Source: Pseudomonas helmanticensis (lineage in GTDB: Bacteria > Pseudomonadota > Gammaproteobacteria > Pseudomonadales > Pseudomonadaceae). Taken from it: a stretch of 64,000 bases of DNA. The notes under the pieces were generated by a model. The model did not search any database. It was not told the origin of the DNA and was given only the letters and a program-made list of their open reading frames with translations. The translations under genes and the position numbers were made by a program. How positions within the stretch are numbered: the stretch's first letter is position 1; each line of letters begins with the position of its first letter. The stretch covers positions 1,364,001 to 1,428,000 of the forward strand of contig NZ_FXUY01000001.1 of NCBI RefSeq assembly GCF_900182985.1, read 5' to 3'. Shown here piece by piece: positions 1-8,690 of this stretch.

Positions 1-2
1 CG

Positions 3-62
3 AAGGAAATCCGCGTACCCGCCGACCAGACGGCGCAAGTGACCGAGTCTTATCGCAACTGA
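3..62 (+). CDS. C-terminal tail of an unidentified protein (partial)
   Basis: The window opens inside a reading frame that ends with TGA at 60-62 and encodes about 19 residues finishing in TESYRN. A good intrinsic terminator follows about 60 bases later, which supports a real gene end on the plus strand. The visible tail is too short to recognise a family. Confidence 0.5.
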   Translation, partial: KEIRVPADQTAQVTESYRN

Positions 63-121
63 GTTTATCGAGCAACCGATGCACCTTCCGTGGCTCCGCT
101 CTGGCCCGGAAGAGACAGTTG

Positions 122-147
122 GGCGCCCTGTCCGGGCGCCTTTTTTT
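122..147 (+). terminator. Rho-independent terminator
   Basis: A 7-bp GC-rich stem (GGCGCCC / GGGCGCC) with a 5-nt loop is followed by seven T residues. It ends the plus-strand gene entering from the left. The T-tract overlaps the TAA stop of the convergent GNAT gene. Confidence 0.85.
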
Positions 148-643
148 ATGCCTGCAGATTCTTGATCCAGAACAGCATCTGCCCGTGATCCGGGTTGAAC
201 ATGCCCGGGGCGAAGCCGAATTTGCGGTAGGCGTTCTGTGCCACGTCGTTACCTTCGAGGACTTCCAGGGTGATCTTGCAGCAGCCGCGCTGACGGGCAA
301 TCTCCTCGACCTTACGGAGCATCTTCTGGCTCAGCCCAAGCCCGCGAAACTTGCTCACCACTGCCACGTCATGCACGTTGACCAGCGGCTTGCAGGCAAA
401 CGTCGAAAAACCTTCAAAGCAGTTCACCAGCCCCGCCGGTTCACCCCCCACGAATGCCAGCACGCTGAAGGCATACGGTCGGCGAGCCAGTTCTTCGGGC
501 ACCCGGCGCAGCAATTCAGGGTCGATCGGCTGGCCGCCCCCCATGGGATCTTCGGCATAGTGATTGAGCACCACGCCAATGGCCTCGGCGTGCACCGGAT
601 TGCTATAGCTGGCTTGAAGCACAAGAATCTCTGCGGAATCCAT
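146..643 (-). CDS. GNAT family N-acetyltransferase
   Basis: The protein is about 165 residues and has the GNAT fold order. A central strand with VNVHDVAVVSKFRGLGLSQ matches the acetyl-CoA-binding motif A (R-G-x-G-x-S), and a later NAYRKFGF segment is typical of motif B. The substrate cannot be read from sequence. The start at 643 is chosen because a GGGGATGGA purine run sits just upstream. An ATG two codons earlier (649) is possible, and a much longer frame extends upstream without support. It stands alone and is convergent to the gene on its left. Family assignment is firm; function is open. Confidence 0.85.
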   Translation of the reverse strand: MDSAEILVLQASYSNPVHAEAIGVVLNHYAEDPMGGGQPIDPELLRRVPEELARRPYAFSVLAFVGGEPAGLVNCFEGFSTFACKPLVNVHDVAVVSKFRGLGLSQKMLRKVEEIARQRGCCKITLEVLEGNDVAQNAYRKFGFAPGMFNPDHGQMLFWIKNLQA

Positions 644-753
644 TTCCATCCCCGAACACACAAATACCCCGGCGCGCAAAGTGCGCACTGAAAGGCAGCT
701 CGACCTTAGCGCGCCGCCAGCCGTGGCGACAACCCTGGAGGGGCAATTCCCAT

Positions 754-787
754 GCAGGAGCCGCCGAAGGCTGCGATCTCTTGATCT
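754..787. repeat. Half copy of REP palindrome family A
   Basis: The stretch resembles one arm of the palindrome found complete at 6939-7023 and elsewhere (GCCGAAGGCTGCGATCTCTT core). The second arm is missing. It directly abuts the stop codon of the DinB-like gene. Confidence 0.6.
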
Positions 788-788
788 A

Positions 789-1370
789 TCAATGCCCCCA
801 GATCAACTCTTCCGTCCATCCCAATTCAGCGAAATCCGCAGCCCGCAACCCAGCCTCCCCCGCGCAGAAGAACTCGTCCAGTTGCGGCGGTTGCACCCGC
901 GTATCACTGAGCATCGCGTGCACCTGGCCACGATGATGGATCTGGTGCTCGAACAGATGCGAGAGCATGCGCAGACGGCTGTCGTGTTGCGGCGTGTCGC
1001 GGGCGATGGTGACGATCCGTCCCAGGCTGTCATCGCGCAACTGCTCGCAATAGGCGATCAGCCGTCGATCGACATGGGCCTGCTCTGCGCGCAACGGACT
1101 GGCCTCGATGAACGGCTCGTCCAGATTGAAAAACACGTAGCAGTCAGGATGCGGTTCGTCACCACGCAGTTCCCGTTCCAGTGCGTCAACGTAGAACCAG
1201 TCGCAGGTCAGAACATGATTGAGGGTCAAGCGAATGCTGGGGAAGAAACTCACCCGTTGCGCTGCCAGCTCAGCGTCATCGAGCTGCGTCCAGGCCTTGG
1301 CCAGGCGATGATTGGCCCAGGCATTTTGATAGGCCATGGTCAGCAGATGATGGGATAGCGGCTGGGTCAT
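789..1370 (-). CDS. DinB family protein (four-helix metal-binding)
   Basis: This 193-residue protein has the DinB/YfiT signature. A His in the helix around residue 52 (LNHVLTCDWFY) and a C-terminal FEHQIHHRGQVHAML segment provide His142 and His146, the usual metal-ligand triad. Family members are thiol-dependent transferases or damage-inducible proteins, and the specific reaction is unknown. The ATG at 1370 is preferred over a longer frame because AGAGGG lies upstream at proper spacing and the family match begins there. It starts 17 nt after the stop of zapE, so the two are probably co-transcribed. Confidence 0.85.
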   Translation of the reverse strand: MTQPLSHHLLTMAYQNAWANHRLAKAWTQLDDAELAAQRVSFFPSIRLTLNHVLTCDWFYVDALERELRGDEPHPDCYVFFNLDEPFIEASPLRAEQAHVDRRLIAYCEQLRDDSLGRIVTIARDTPQHDSRLRMLSHLFEHQIHHRGQVHAMLSDTRVQPPQLDEFFCAGEAGLRAADFAELGWTEELIWGH

Positions 1371-1387
1371 GTCTGCGCCCTCTTCAC

Positions 1388-2506
1388 TCAAGCTTCGGCA
1401 AAGCGCTGCAACTGCATCTCCTGCAAACGACTGAGGGTGCGGCGGAACGGGAATTCCAGATAACCCTCGGTATACAGCGCAGGCATCGGCACTTGTGCCT
1501 CGATGTACAGCGGCACCTTGCGGTCGTAGCACTCATCGACCAGCGCAATGAACCGGCGCACGCCATCGTCGTGCACTGACAACTGCGGCAGCTCGCGATC
1601 CCCGGCGATCACACGCTCAGCACCGTCTTCAGTGCCGCGAGCAATCCGCCCCTCGCGTTTCTGCGCGCTGAGATTGGGCACGTCGCTCATCAGGATAGCC
1701 CGGTAGGTATCGCACAGCGCGATGAAATCCATGGCGGCAAAGGGTTGTTCGCACAGATCAGCGTAGCGACACCACAGCACCGATTCACTGGCCCGCACCA
1801 CGTTGAGTGTCCGATGGCCGACCGGCACTGGTTCGCAGCTGGAGGCCTGCCCTTGTGTCAGCGTCCGGAATACCTCATCCAGGGCGCTGGGCGAGTCCGG
1901 CGCGGCGACAAAGAAGCGTTGCTCGATGGCCCCCGGATGCAAACGATGATCCTCGGCGCCATTGACCGCAACAACTTGCATATGCGCCTTGATTGCCGCG
2001 ATTGCCGGGGTAAAGCGGTCGCGATTGAAACCATCGGCGTACAGCTCGTCCGGCGGCAGATTCGAGGTGCAGACCACGACGACGCCTTCGTCGAACATCA
2101 CCTGAAACAAGCGGCCAAGAATGATCGCGTCGCCGATGTCGTTGACGAACAGTTCATCGAAACACAGCACTCGCACTTCAGCCGCCAGCTCCTTGGCCAG
2201 CGCCCGCAATGGATCGGCGATGCCGGTCAACTGGAATGAGCGTTGGTGCACCCAGCCCATGAAATGATGAAAGTGTTGACGCCGCGCCGGCACCCGCAGG
2301 GTCTGATAGAACTGATCCATCAGCCAGGTCTTGCCGCGCCCGACCGGCCCCCACAAATACACACCGCTGACCGAGCGGGCACCGGCATGCAAGGCTTCGT
2401 GGCATTTTTGCAACGCCCAGACGGCGTGCTCCTGGGCTTCATCCTGGATGAAGCCCTTGTGCTCGATGGCATGCTGCCAGGCGCTGAGGGGAGAGTCGAA
2501 AGTCAT
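1388..2506 (-). CDS. zapE: Cell division ATPase ZapE (AFG1 family)
   Basis: The 372-residue protein has a Walker A motif GPVGRGKT at residues 53-60, a Walker B FDELFVND around 116-123, and the sensor-like TSNLPPDELY typical of AFG1/ZapE P-loop ATPases. Length matches E. coli ZapE (about 375 aa). ZapE is known to act at the division site and to destabilise FtsZ polymers. Pseudomonas genomes often carry more than one AFG1-like gene, so this may be the second paralogue. The start at 2506 (MTFDSPLSAW) is where family similarity begins. The 41 extra codons upstream look like non-coding leader. Confidence 0.85.
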   Translation of the reverse strand: MTFDSPLSAWQHAIEHKGFIQDEAQEHAVWALQKCHEALHAGARSVSGVYLWGPVGRGKTWLMDQFYQTLRVPARRQHFHHFMGWVHQRSFQLTGIADPLRALAKELAAEVRVLCFDELFVNDIGDAIILGRLFQVMFDEGVVVVCTSNLPPDELYADGFNRDRFTPAIAAIKAHMQVVAVNGAEDHRLHPGAIEQRFFVAAPDSPSALDEVFRTLTQGQASSCEPVPVGHRTLNVVRASESVLWCRYADLCEQPFAAMDFIALCDTYRAILMSDVPNLSAQKREGRIARGTEDGAERVIAGDRELPQLSVHDDGVRRFIALVDECYDRKVPLYIEAQVPMPALYTEGYLEFPFRRTLSRLQEMQLQRFAEA

Positions 2507-2716
2507 GCGCGGCAGTATGCCACGATGCTCACCGGGAGGTATCCAGCCGCGCGATTTTCCCCCTGCTCGTTGGATCGGAATGTATAGCGCAACTGTGCCG
2601 AACTTCCGGGACTGACCGTTGAGCGACAAGCGTCTTGACAGTGAATATTACCAGCATCATATTGGCGTCATATTTCACTCGTAATTTTCAAACCGTTTTT
2701 CATCGAGGACGTCGCT

Positions 2717-3769
2717 ATGCATTATAAGGTTTTTGGTCGTAAAACCGGCTTGCGCGTTTCGGAACTGGCGCTCGGCGCGGGCAACTTCGGCACCGGTTGG
2801 GGTCACGGCGCCGAGCGCGATGAAGCCAAGCGCATCTTTGATGGCTATCTCGAGGCCGGGGGCAACTTCATTGATACCGCTAATGGCTATCAGGGCGGGC
2901 AATCGGAATCGATGCTCAGCGAATTCATTGCCACGGAACGTGATCGTCTGGTGATCGCCACTAAATACAGCATGGGGACTACACCGGCAGACGGTATTTC
3001 ACACACCGGCAACAGCCGTAAAAACATGGTGCGCGCCGTCGAAGAGAGTCTGAAACGCCTGAACACCGATCACATCGATCTGTTCTGGGCCCATATCAGC
3101 GATGGCGTGACGCCGATGGAAGAAATCCTGCGCGGCTTTGATGACCTGGTTCGTGCTGGGAAAATTCACTACGCCGGACTGTCGAATTTCCCGGCATGGC
3201 GCATAGCCCGCGCCGACCTGCTCGCGGAGATACGCGGGTTCGCGCCGATTGCCGCGATTCAGGTCGAATACAGCCTGGCCGAACGCAGCGCCGAGCGCGA
3301 GTTGCTGCCCATGGCGGAAGCTCTCGGTTTGGCGGCCACGCTCTGGTCACCACTGGGCGGCGGCTTCCTCACCGGAAAATATCGCAACAGCGACGACAAC
3401 AACCGCGCGGCCAAACTGGGCATGCTGGTGCATGCCGAAAAGAGCGCCCGGGAAACCGCCCTCCTCGACACCCTGCTTGCTGTCGCAGTCGAACTCGACA
3501 CCAGCCCGACCCACGTCGCCATTGCCTGGCTCCGGGAAAAAGCCAAACGTTCAAGCACCGCACTGATCCCGATCCTCGGCTCCCGCACCCGCGAACAATT
3601 CGATGCAACCCTGGGTGCACTCGATGTGCAGTTGAGCGACGCGCAACTGGCCCGGCTTGACGGCATCAGCAGCGTGCCGGCGGGTGTGCCGCACGAGACG
3701 ATTGTCAGCTCGGCACCGCGTTATACCGCTTCTTCGATGCTGGATTTGCCAAAGATTCCAGTGGCGTGA
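2717..3769 (+). CDS. Aldo/keto reductase
   Basis: This 350-residue NADPH-dependent oxidoreductase of the AKR superfamily has the complete catalytic tetrad: Asp53 and Tyr58 in FIDTANGYQ, Lys83 in IATKYS, and His126 in LFWAHISD. A C-terminal PILGSRTREQ segment binds the cofactor phosphate. The substrate is unknown. A GAGGA Shine-Dalgarno lies 9 nt before the ATG. The gene is divergent from zapE with about 210 bp between them, which should hold both promoters. No partner gene follows. Confidence 0.9.
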   Translation: MHYKVFGRKTGLRVSELALGAGNFGTGWGHGAERDEAKRIFDGYLEAGGNFIDTANGYQGGQSESMLSEFIATERDRLVIATKYSMGTTPADGISHTGNSRKNMVRAVEESLKRLNTDHIDLFWAHISDGVTPMEEILRGFDDLVRAGKIHYAGLSNFPAWRIARADLLAEIRGFAPIAAIQVEYSLAERSAERELLPMAEALGLAATLWSPLGGGFLTGKYRNSDDNNRAAKLGMLVHAEKSARETALLDTLLAVAVELDTSPTHVAIAWLREKAKRSSTALIPILGSRTREQFDATLGALDVQLSDAQLARLDGISSVPAGVPHETIVSSAPRYTASSMLDLPKIPVA

Positions 3770-3777
3770 GGCGGCAG

Positions 3778-3861
3778 AGATTTGCTCGCGAGGGCGACGG
3801 GTCAGTAGAACATGTGCTGGCTGATCCGGCGCTATCGCGAGCAGGCTCACTCCTACAGGGG
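3778..3861. repeat. REP element family C (TCGCGAGCAGGCTCACTCC)
   Basis: The stretch contains TTGCTCGCGAGGG and, inverted, TATCGCGAGCAGGCTCACTCC followed by TACAGGGG. The same sequence occurs as a perfect inverted pair at 57581-57652. It fills the gap between two convergent genes. Confidence 0.7.
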
Positions 3862-3874
3862 TATGCGCTGAGTG

Positions 3875-4834
3875 TTAGAGGTCGACTTTGTGCCTGGCTG
3901 CATAAAGGCAGAGCATTTCCATGGCCAGGGTGGCGGCGGCCAGCGAGGTGACGTCGGCGTGATCGTAGGCCGGAGCGACTTCGACGACGTCCATGCCGAC
4001 CAGGTTGATCCCACGCAAGCCACCGAGAATTTCCAGCGCCTGCACCGTGCTCAAGCCGCCGCATACCGGCGTACCGGTGCCAGGCGCAAAGGCCGGATCG
4101 AGGCAGTCGATATCGAAAGTCAGGTACACCGGGTTATCGCCGACCCGCGCGCGAATCGCTTCGACAATCGCCTCGCAGCCACGCCGGTGCACTTGTCGCG
4201 CATCGAGCACCTGAAAGCCCATGTGATCATCATTGGTGGTGCGCAGGCCGATCTGCACTGAGCGCGCCGGATCAACCAGCCCTTCCCGCGCGGCATGCCA
4301 GAACATGGTGCCGTGATCGACACGTTTGCCCTCCTCGTCCGGCCAGGTGTCGCTGTGCGCATCGAAATGGATCAGTGACAGCGTGCCATGTTTGCGCGCA
4401 TGGGCCTTGAGCAGCGGGTAACTGATGAAGTGGTCGCCGCCAAAGGTGAGCATGGCGCTACCGGATTCAAGAATCCGCCCGGCATGCGCCTCGATGCTCT
4501 CCGGGATGGTCTGCGGCGAACCGTAATCGAAGTCGCAATCGCCGTAATCGACCACCGCCAGATGATCGAACGGATCGAACGCCCACGGCCAGTGGCGCTC
4601 CCAGGCAATCCCGGTGGACGCCGCGCGAATCCCGCGTGGCCCGAAGCGTGCACCCGGACGATTGCTGGTGGCGGTGTCGAACGGCACGCCGCTGACGGCC
4701 ACGTCGACTCCGCGCAAATCGCGGCTGTAGCGACGGCGCATGAAACTGGTAATGCCGGCGTAGGTGCTTTCGGCGGCAGTGCCGTAGAGGCTGTCGCGCG
4801 TCATCGCCTGATCGTTTTGCATTGGCACGTCCAT
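3875..4834 (-). CDS. Ureohydrolase, agmatinase-type (SpeB/GbuA-like)
   Basis: The protein is 319 residues and belongs to the arginase/agmatinase/formiminoglutamase family. All di-manganese ligands are visible: His135 in FGGDHFIS, Asp158/His160/Asp162 in HFDAHSDT, and Asp241/Asp243 in DIDCLDP. The enzyme hydrolyses a guanidino compound to urea plus an amine. Pseudomonas has several paralogues (agmatinase, guanidinobutyrase GbuA, guanidinopropionase GpuA) that cannot be separated by eye. It lies 18 nt behind a polyamine-type binding protein gene and near a divergent LysR gene, suggesting inducible uptake and breakdown of agmatine or guanidinobutyrate. AAAGGAG precedes the ATG. Confidence 0.85.
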   Translation of the reverse strand: MDVPMQNDQAMTRDSLYGTAAESTYAGITSFMRRRYSRDLRGVDVAVSGVPFDTATSNRPGARFGPRGIRAASTGIAWERHWPWAFDPFDHLAVVDYGDCDFDYGSPQTIPESIEAHAGRILESGSAMLTFGGDHFISYPLLKAHARKHGTLSLIHFDAHSDTWPDEEGKRVDHGTMFWHAAREGLVDPARSVQIGLRTTNDDHMGFQVLDARQVHRRGCEAIVEAIRARVGDNPVYLTFDIDCLDPAFAPGTGTPVCGGLSTVQALEILGGLRGINLVGMDVVEVAPAYDHADVTSLAAATLAMEMLCLYAARHKVDL

Positions 4835-4852
4835 CTCGGCGCGCTCCTTTGG

Positions 4853-5944
4853 TTATTGATGGCTACGGAAAGTGGTCCACAGACGGGTGCGCTGACGCAT
4901 GTCCTTGAGGCTCATGCTGCGGTCCGCGTAGAGCCGGTCGCGCACCTCGGCCGGTGGGTAGATGTCCGGATCGTTGCGCACCGCCTCATCCACCAGCGGT
5001 GTCGCGGCCTGGTTGGCGGTGGCAAAAAACAGCGTATTGGTCAGCTCGGCCACCGAATCGGCGCGCAACATGAATTCGATGAACGCCCGCGCGGCCTCGA
5101 GGTGTGGCGCGTCCTTGGGAATCGCCAGATTGTCCTGCCAGATCAGCGTGCCTTCCCTTGGAATGCGATACGCCACTTCGAACGGCTTGTTGGCCTTGCG
5201 CGCCTGATCGGCGGCCATGCTCGCGTCACCGTTGTAGGTCAGCGCCAGGCACACGTTGCCGCTGGCCAGATCATTGATCTGTCGCCCGGTGGCGACGTAG
5301 AGCACCGACGGCTGGAGTTTCTGCAACAACGCTTCGGCGGCGGCGAGATCGTTCTTGTCGGTGCTATAGGGATCTTTGCCGAGGTAGTGCAGCGCGAGGC
5401 CGATGACCTCTTGCGGCGAATCGAGAATCGCAATCCCGCAGTCCTTGAGCTTGCTGGCGTATTCGGGCTTGAACAGCAGATCAAGGCTGTTCAGCGGCAC
5501 ATCGGGCAGACGCTGCTTCACTGCTTCAACATTCATGCCCAGGCCCAAAGTGCCCCAGGTGTACGGCACGCCATAACGGTTGCCGGGATCGACGGCGGCG
5601 AGTTTTTCCAGCAAGTCCGGATCCAGATTGGCGTAGCCCTTGAGTCCCTCATGAGGGATTTCCTTCAAGGCCCCCGCCGCCAAACCGCGCGCCAGCACAC
5701 TGGACGACGGCACCACCACGTCGTAACCGCTGCCGCCAGTGAGCAGTTTGGTTTCCAGTACCTCGGAGGTGTCAAAGGTGTCGTAACGCACGTGAATGCC
5801 GGTTTCCTGCTCGAAACGCTGCAAGGTTTGCGGCGGCACGTAATCGGCCCAGCTATAGAGATTGAGGGTTTTGTCCTCGGCCTGAGCATTGATGACCACG
5901 GACAACAACAGCGCGGGGAAACACAGCTTGAACACGGGAGCCAT
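4853..5944 (-). CDS. Periplasmic polyamine-type substrate-binding protein (PotF-like)
   Basis: The roughly 363-residue protein starts with a cleavable signal peptide (hydrophobic stretch ending NAQAED) and reads as a PotD/PotF-family solute-binding protein. The N-terminal LNLYSWADYVPPQTL is the hallmark, followed by VVVPSSSVLARG and the late domain IWQDNLAIPKDAPH. The start at 5944 places the signal peptide at the N-terminus; the 17 upstream codons are unlikely to be used. It is first in a two-gene unit with the ureohydrolase. No ABC permease or ATPase gene is adjacent, so it must share a transporter encoded elsewhere. It is divergent from a LysR gene. Confidence 0.88.
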   Translation of the reverse strand: MAPVFKLCFPALLLSVVINAQAEDKTLNLYSWADYVPPQTLQRFEQETGIHVRYDTFDTSEVLETKLLTGGSGYDVVVPSSSVLARGLAAGALKEIPHEGLKGYANLDPDLLEKLAAVDPGNRYGVPYTWGTLGLGMNVEAVKQRLPDVPLNSLDLLFKPEYASKLKDCGIAILDSPQEVIGLALHYLGKDPYSTDKNDLAAAEALLQKLQPSVLYVATGRQINDLASGNVCLALTYNGDASMAADQARKANKPFEVAYRIPREGTLIWQDNLAIPKDAPHLEAARAFIEFMLRADSVAELTNTLFFATANQAATPLVDEAVRNDPDIYPPAEVRDRLYADRSMSLKDMRQRTRLWTTFRSHQ

Positions 5945-6043
5945 GACGAACACCTGACCGAAGGAAGTGGTGGCAGAATGCGCCGTCGCATACATTAGAA
6001 AAATAGCTGAATAATTATCCTGACTTTACCCCGGAGTAATGTG

Positions 6044-6943
6044 ATGCTCGGTCAGCTCCACGATGTTGATTTGCAGTTGTTGCGCCTGTTTGTCCGCGTG
6101 GTCGAGTCCGGTGGCTTTAGTGCGGCGCAGGGTGATCTGGGCCTGAGCCAATCGAGCATCAGCCAGCAAATGGCCAAACTCGAAACCCGTCTCGGCTATC
6201 GTTTGTGCAGCCGTGGCAAGGCTGGTTTCAGCGTCACGCCGAAGGGCGAGCAGTTGCTGCTGGCGGCGCGCAGCCTGTTTGAATCGATCGAAATATTCCG
6301 CCATCAATCCAACGGCGTGGCCGGGCGTCTGATCGGCGAAGTGCGCCTGGGCATTTCCGAGGCGGTCGAGCCATCGGTATTGCAACGCGTCGCCGAGGCG
6401 ATCCGGCGATTTCGCGAGCGTGACGAGTCGGTCCGTATCGAGTTGATCAGCGCGATGCCCGGCGAGATGGAGCGCCTGCTTCTGCAACAGCGACTCGACC
6501 TGGCCATCGGTTATTTTTCGCAGGTGCAAAGCGCGTTCGACTATCGCCAGTTGTTCAGTGAGACCCAGCATTTGTATTGCGCGCCGGGGCATCCACTGTT
6601 TACCGACGCAGCGCCCAGCGATGAAGCGTTGCAGGCGTGCGACCGGGTTGATCATCCGTATCGCTTCCTGCGCAGCGACGAGCCGTTTCAGGGCAAGCTG
6701 TGTTCGGCGCGCTCGGAGCAGGTCGAGGGCACGCTGGCGTTTATTCTCTCCGGCAGACACGTCGGCTACCTGCCTGATCACTATGCGCGCAGCTGGCAGG
6801 CGAAAGGTCTGCTGCGGCCGGTGCGTGAGGGTGAGTTGAGTTTCGAGGTGGCGTTTCATCTGGCCCGGCATCGGGCGCAGGTGCCGGGTGACGCGCAAAA
6901 AGCCTTCGAACAGGACTTATTGGCTGCCTTCAAACCTGTGTAG
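6044..6943 (+). CDS. LysR-type transcriptional regulator (ureohydrolase operon)
   Basis: This 299-residue regulator has an N-terminal winged helix-turn-helix (LRLFVRVVESGGFSAAQGDL, then SQSSISQQMAKLE) and a C-terminal effector domain. The ATG at 6044 follows CGGAG with 7-nt spacing; a GTG immediately before it is less likely. It is transcribed divergently, 100 bp from the binding-protein gene, the classical arrangement for a LysR activator of the neighbouring operon. An imperfect ATTA-N14-TAAT dyad lies in the intergenic region. The TAG stop codon is the beginning of a REP palindrome, so the repeat inserted at, or created, the exact gene end. Confidence 0.88.
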   Translation: MLGQLHDVDLQLLRLFVRVVESGGFSAAQGDLGLSQSSISQQMAKLETRLGYRLCSRGKAGFSVTPKGEQLLLAARSLFESIEIFRHQSNGVAGRLIGEVRLGISEAVEPSVLQRVAEAIRRFRERDESVRIELISAMPGEMERLLLQQRLDLAIGYFSQVQSAFDYRQLFSETQHLYCAPGHPLFTDAAPSDEALQACDRVDHPYRFLRSDEPFQGKLCSARSEQVEGTLAFILSGRHVGYLPDHYARSWQAKGLLRPVREGELSFEVAFHLARHRAQVPGDAQKAFEQDLLAAFKPV

Positions 6944-7023
6944 GAGCTGCCGGAGGCTGCGATCTTTTGATCTTGATCCAAAAAAACAAAATCAAAAGAT
7001 CGCAGCCTTCGGCAGCTCCTACA
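6939..7023. repeat. REP palindrome family A, complete pair
   Basis: Two inverted arms (TAGGAGCTGCCGGAGGCTGC and GCAGCCTTCGGCAGCTCCTA) each carry an inner GATCTTTTGAT. They can form a long imperfect cruciform. Related copies lie at 9247, 33641, 36864, 37365 and 52511, all outside genes. Confidence 0.85.
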
Positions 7024-7157
7024 GAATCGGTTCAGCTCCTCACCCCAATAAAACCTGACCTTTCAGGCAATTATTGCTCGTTGCCCTCGCTGCCCTCTTC
7101 CGGCATCCTGCGCCTCCATTTTCTGACCCGGCCCCGCCTCGCGGCGCGCAAATCACC

Positions 7158-8624
7158 ATGACCGCCTCTGAAAAAGTCCCGCGCAACAACGATCTGATCT
7201 ACGGCCTCAACGACCGTCCGCACCTGACTGCCACCGTGTTTGCCGCGCTGCAACACGTATTGGCCAGCTTCGTCGGCATCATCACCCCGACCCTGATCAT
7301 GGGCGGCGCCCTCGGCCTGCACAGCGAAATCCCCTACCTGATCAGTATGGCGCTGTTCGTCTCCGGCCTCGGCACGTTCGTTCAGGCCAAACGTTTCGGC
7401 CCGGTCGGTTCGGGGTTGCTGTGCCTGCAAGGCACCAGTTTTTCCTTTATCAGCGTGATTCTCAGCGCCGGCTTCATGGTCAAGGCCCGTGGCGGCGGTA
7501 CCGATGAGATTCTTTCGACAATCTTCGGTGTGTGCTTCTTCGCCGCCTTCATCGAAGTGGTGCTCAGCCAATTCATCGGCAAACTGCGCATGCTGATCAC
7601 CCCGGTGGTGACCGGCACCATCATCACCTTGATGGGCCTGTCGCTGATCAAAGTGGCGATGACCGACATTGCCGGCGGTTTTGGCGCAGCGGATCTCGGT
7701 GCATCCGGTCATCTGTTTCTCGCCGCACTGGTGATTGGCACGATTGTGGTGCTGAACCGCGTCGACGTGCCGTTCCTGCGCCTGGGCGCAATCGTTATAG
7801 GCCTGACCCTCGGTTACGTGGTCGCCTGGATGATGGGCACCGTGGATTTCGCCTCGATGCCCGAGGTGCCGCTGGTCAGCGTGCCGGTGCCGTTCAAATA
7901 CGGTTTCAATTTCGACTGGGTAGCCTTCGTCCCGGTTGCGGTGATTTTCCTCGTGTCGCCGCTGGAGGCTGCGGGCGACCTGACGGCCAACTCGATGATC
8001 TCGCGGCAACCGGTCAAAGGCCCGCTGTACATTCGCCGCATCAAGTCCGGCCTGCTTGCAGACGGTCTCAACTCGGCCATGGCGGCCGTGTTCAACAGCA
8101 TGCCAATGGTGACCTTCGCGCAGAACAACGGCGTGATTCAGCTAACCGGTGTGGCCAGCCGCTACGTCGCCTTCTTCATCGCCGGCCTGTTGGTGCTGCT
8201 GGGCCTGTTCCCAATGATCGGTGCGGTGTTGCAACTGATGCCAAAACCGGTGCTCGGTGGCGCCGAACTGGTGATGTTCGGCACCGTCGCCGTCGCCGGT
8301 ATCAAGATCCTCGCGGAGGCCGGTCTGCATCGACGCAACATGCTCATCGTCGCCATTTCGCTGGGCATGGGCCTGGGCATTGCGGCGGTACCGGAAGTCC
8401 TGCGTGAGCTGCCGCAAGCGCTACGCAACATTTTCGAATCGCCGATCACCGTCGGTGCGTTGTGCGCTATCGTGCTGAACATCTTCCTGCCGGAAGAATT
8501 CATCGAGCTGGAAGAAGACGATTTCGATCCGGAAGCTTCTATTCTTCAGGTCATGGAAAACCCGGAGATGCCGGCCAAAGCTGAACCTGCCCGACCGGCG
8601 GCTGTCGCACAGTTGAACCGTTAA
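7158..8624 (+). CDS. NCS2-family xanthine/uracil permease
   Basis: The 488-residue inner-membrane protein has about a dozen hydrophobic segments. The first carries the conserved QH pair (ALQHVLASF), and the NAT signature QNNGVIQLTG followed by VASR is seen around residues 317-331. This places it in the nucleobase:cation symporter-2 family, which imports xanthine, urate or uracil. The acidic C-terminal tail is cytoplasmic. The ATG at 7158 (MTASEKVPRNND) is chosen because the preceding codons (TTG at 7074 onward) are Pro-rich and unlike the family, though its Shine-Dalgarno is poor. A strong terminator follows. Confidence 0.88.
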   Translation: MTASEKVPRNNDLIYGLNDRPHLTATVFAALQHVLASFVGIITPTLIMGGALGLHSEIPYLISMALFVSGLGTFVQAKRFGPVGSGLLCLQGTSFSFISVILSAGFMVKARGGGTDEILSTIFGVCFFAAFIEVVLSQFIGKLRMLITPVVTGTIITLMGLSLIKVAMTDIAGGFGAADLGASGHLFLAALVIGTIVVLNRVDVPFLRLGAIVIGLTLGYVVAWMMGTVDFASMPEVPLVSVPVPFKYGFNFDWVAFVPVAVIFLVSPLEAAGDLTANSMISRQPVKGPLYIRRIKSGLLADGLNSAMAAVFNSMPMVTFAQNNGVIQLTGVASRYVAFFIAGLLVLLGLFPMIGAVLQLMPKPVLGGAELVMFGTVAVAGIKILAEAGLHRRNMLIVAISLGMGLGIAAVPEVLRELPQALRNIFESPITVGALCAIVLNIFLPEEFIELEEDDFDPEASILQVMENPEMPAKAEPARPAAVAQLNR

Positions 8625-8639
8625 CGTCCAGCCTGTTTA

Positions 8640-8675
8640 GAAAGGGCTGCACCGGCAACGGTTCAGCCCTTTTTA
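8640..8675 (+). terminator. Rho-independent terminator
   Basis: AAAGGGCTG pairs with CAGCCCTTT across a 14-nt loop, followed by a short T-run. It sits between the permease stop and the LEA-type lipoprotein start, so the two genes are probably separate transcription units. Confidence 0.8.
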
Positions 8676-8690
8676 GTTGAGAGACCGTTT

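Noticed and set aside
3875..4834. Specific naming of the ureohydrolase as gbuA or speB
   Set aside because: The metal ligands are shared by agmatinase, guanidinobutyrase and guanidinopropionase, and the neighbourhood does not settle the substrate.
4388..5998. 536-residue plus-strand frame opposite the ureohydrolase and binding protein
   Set aside because: It spans two well-identified minus-strand genes and their junction, with composition typical of a shadow frame.
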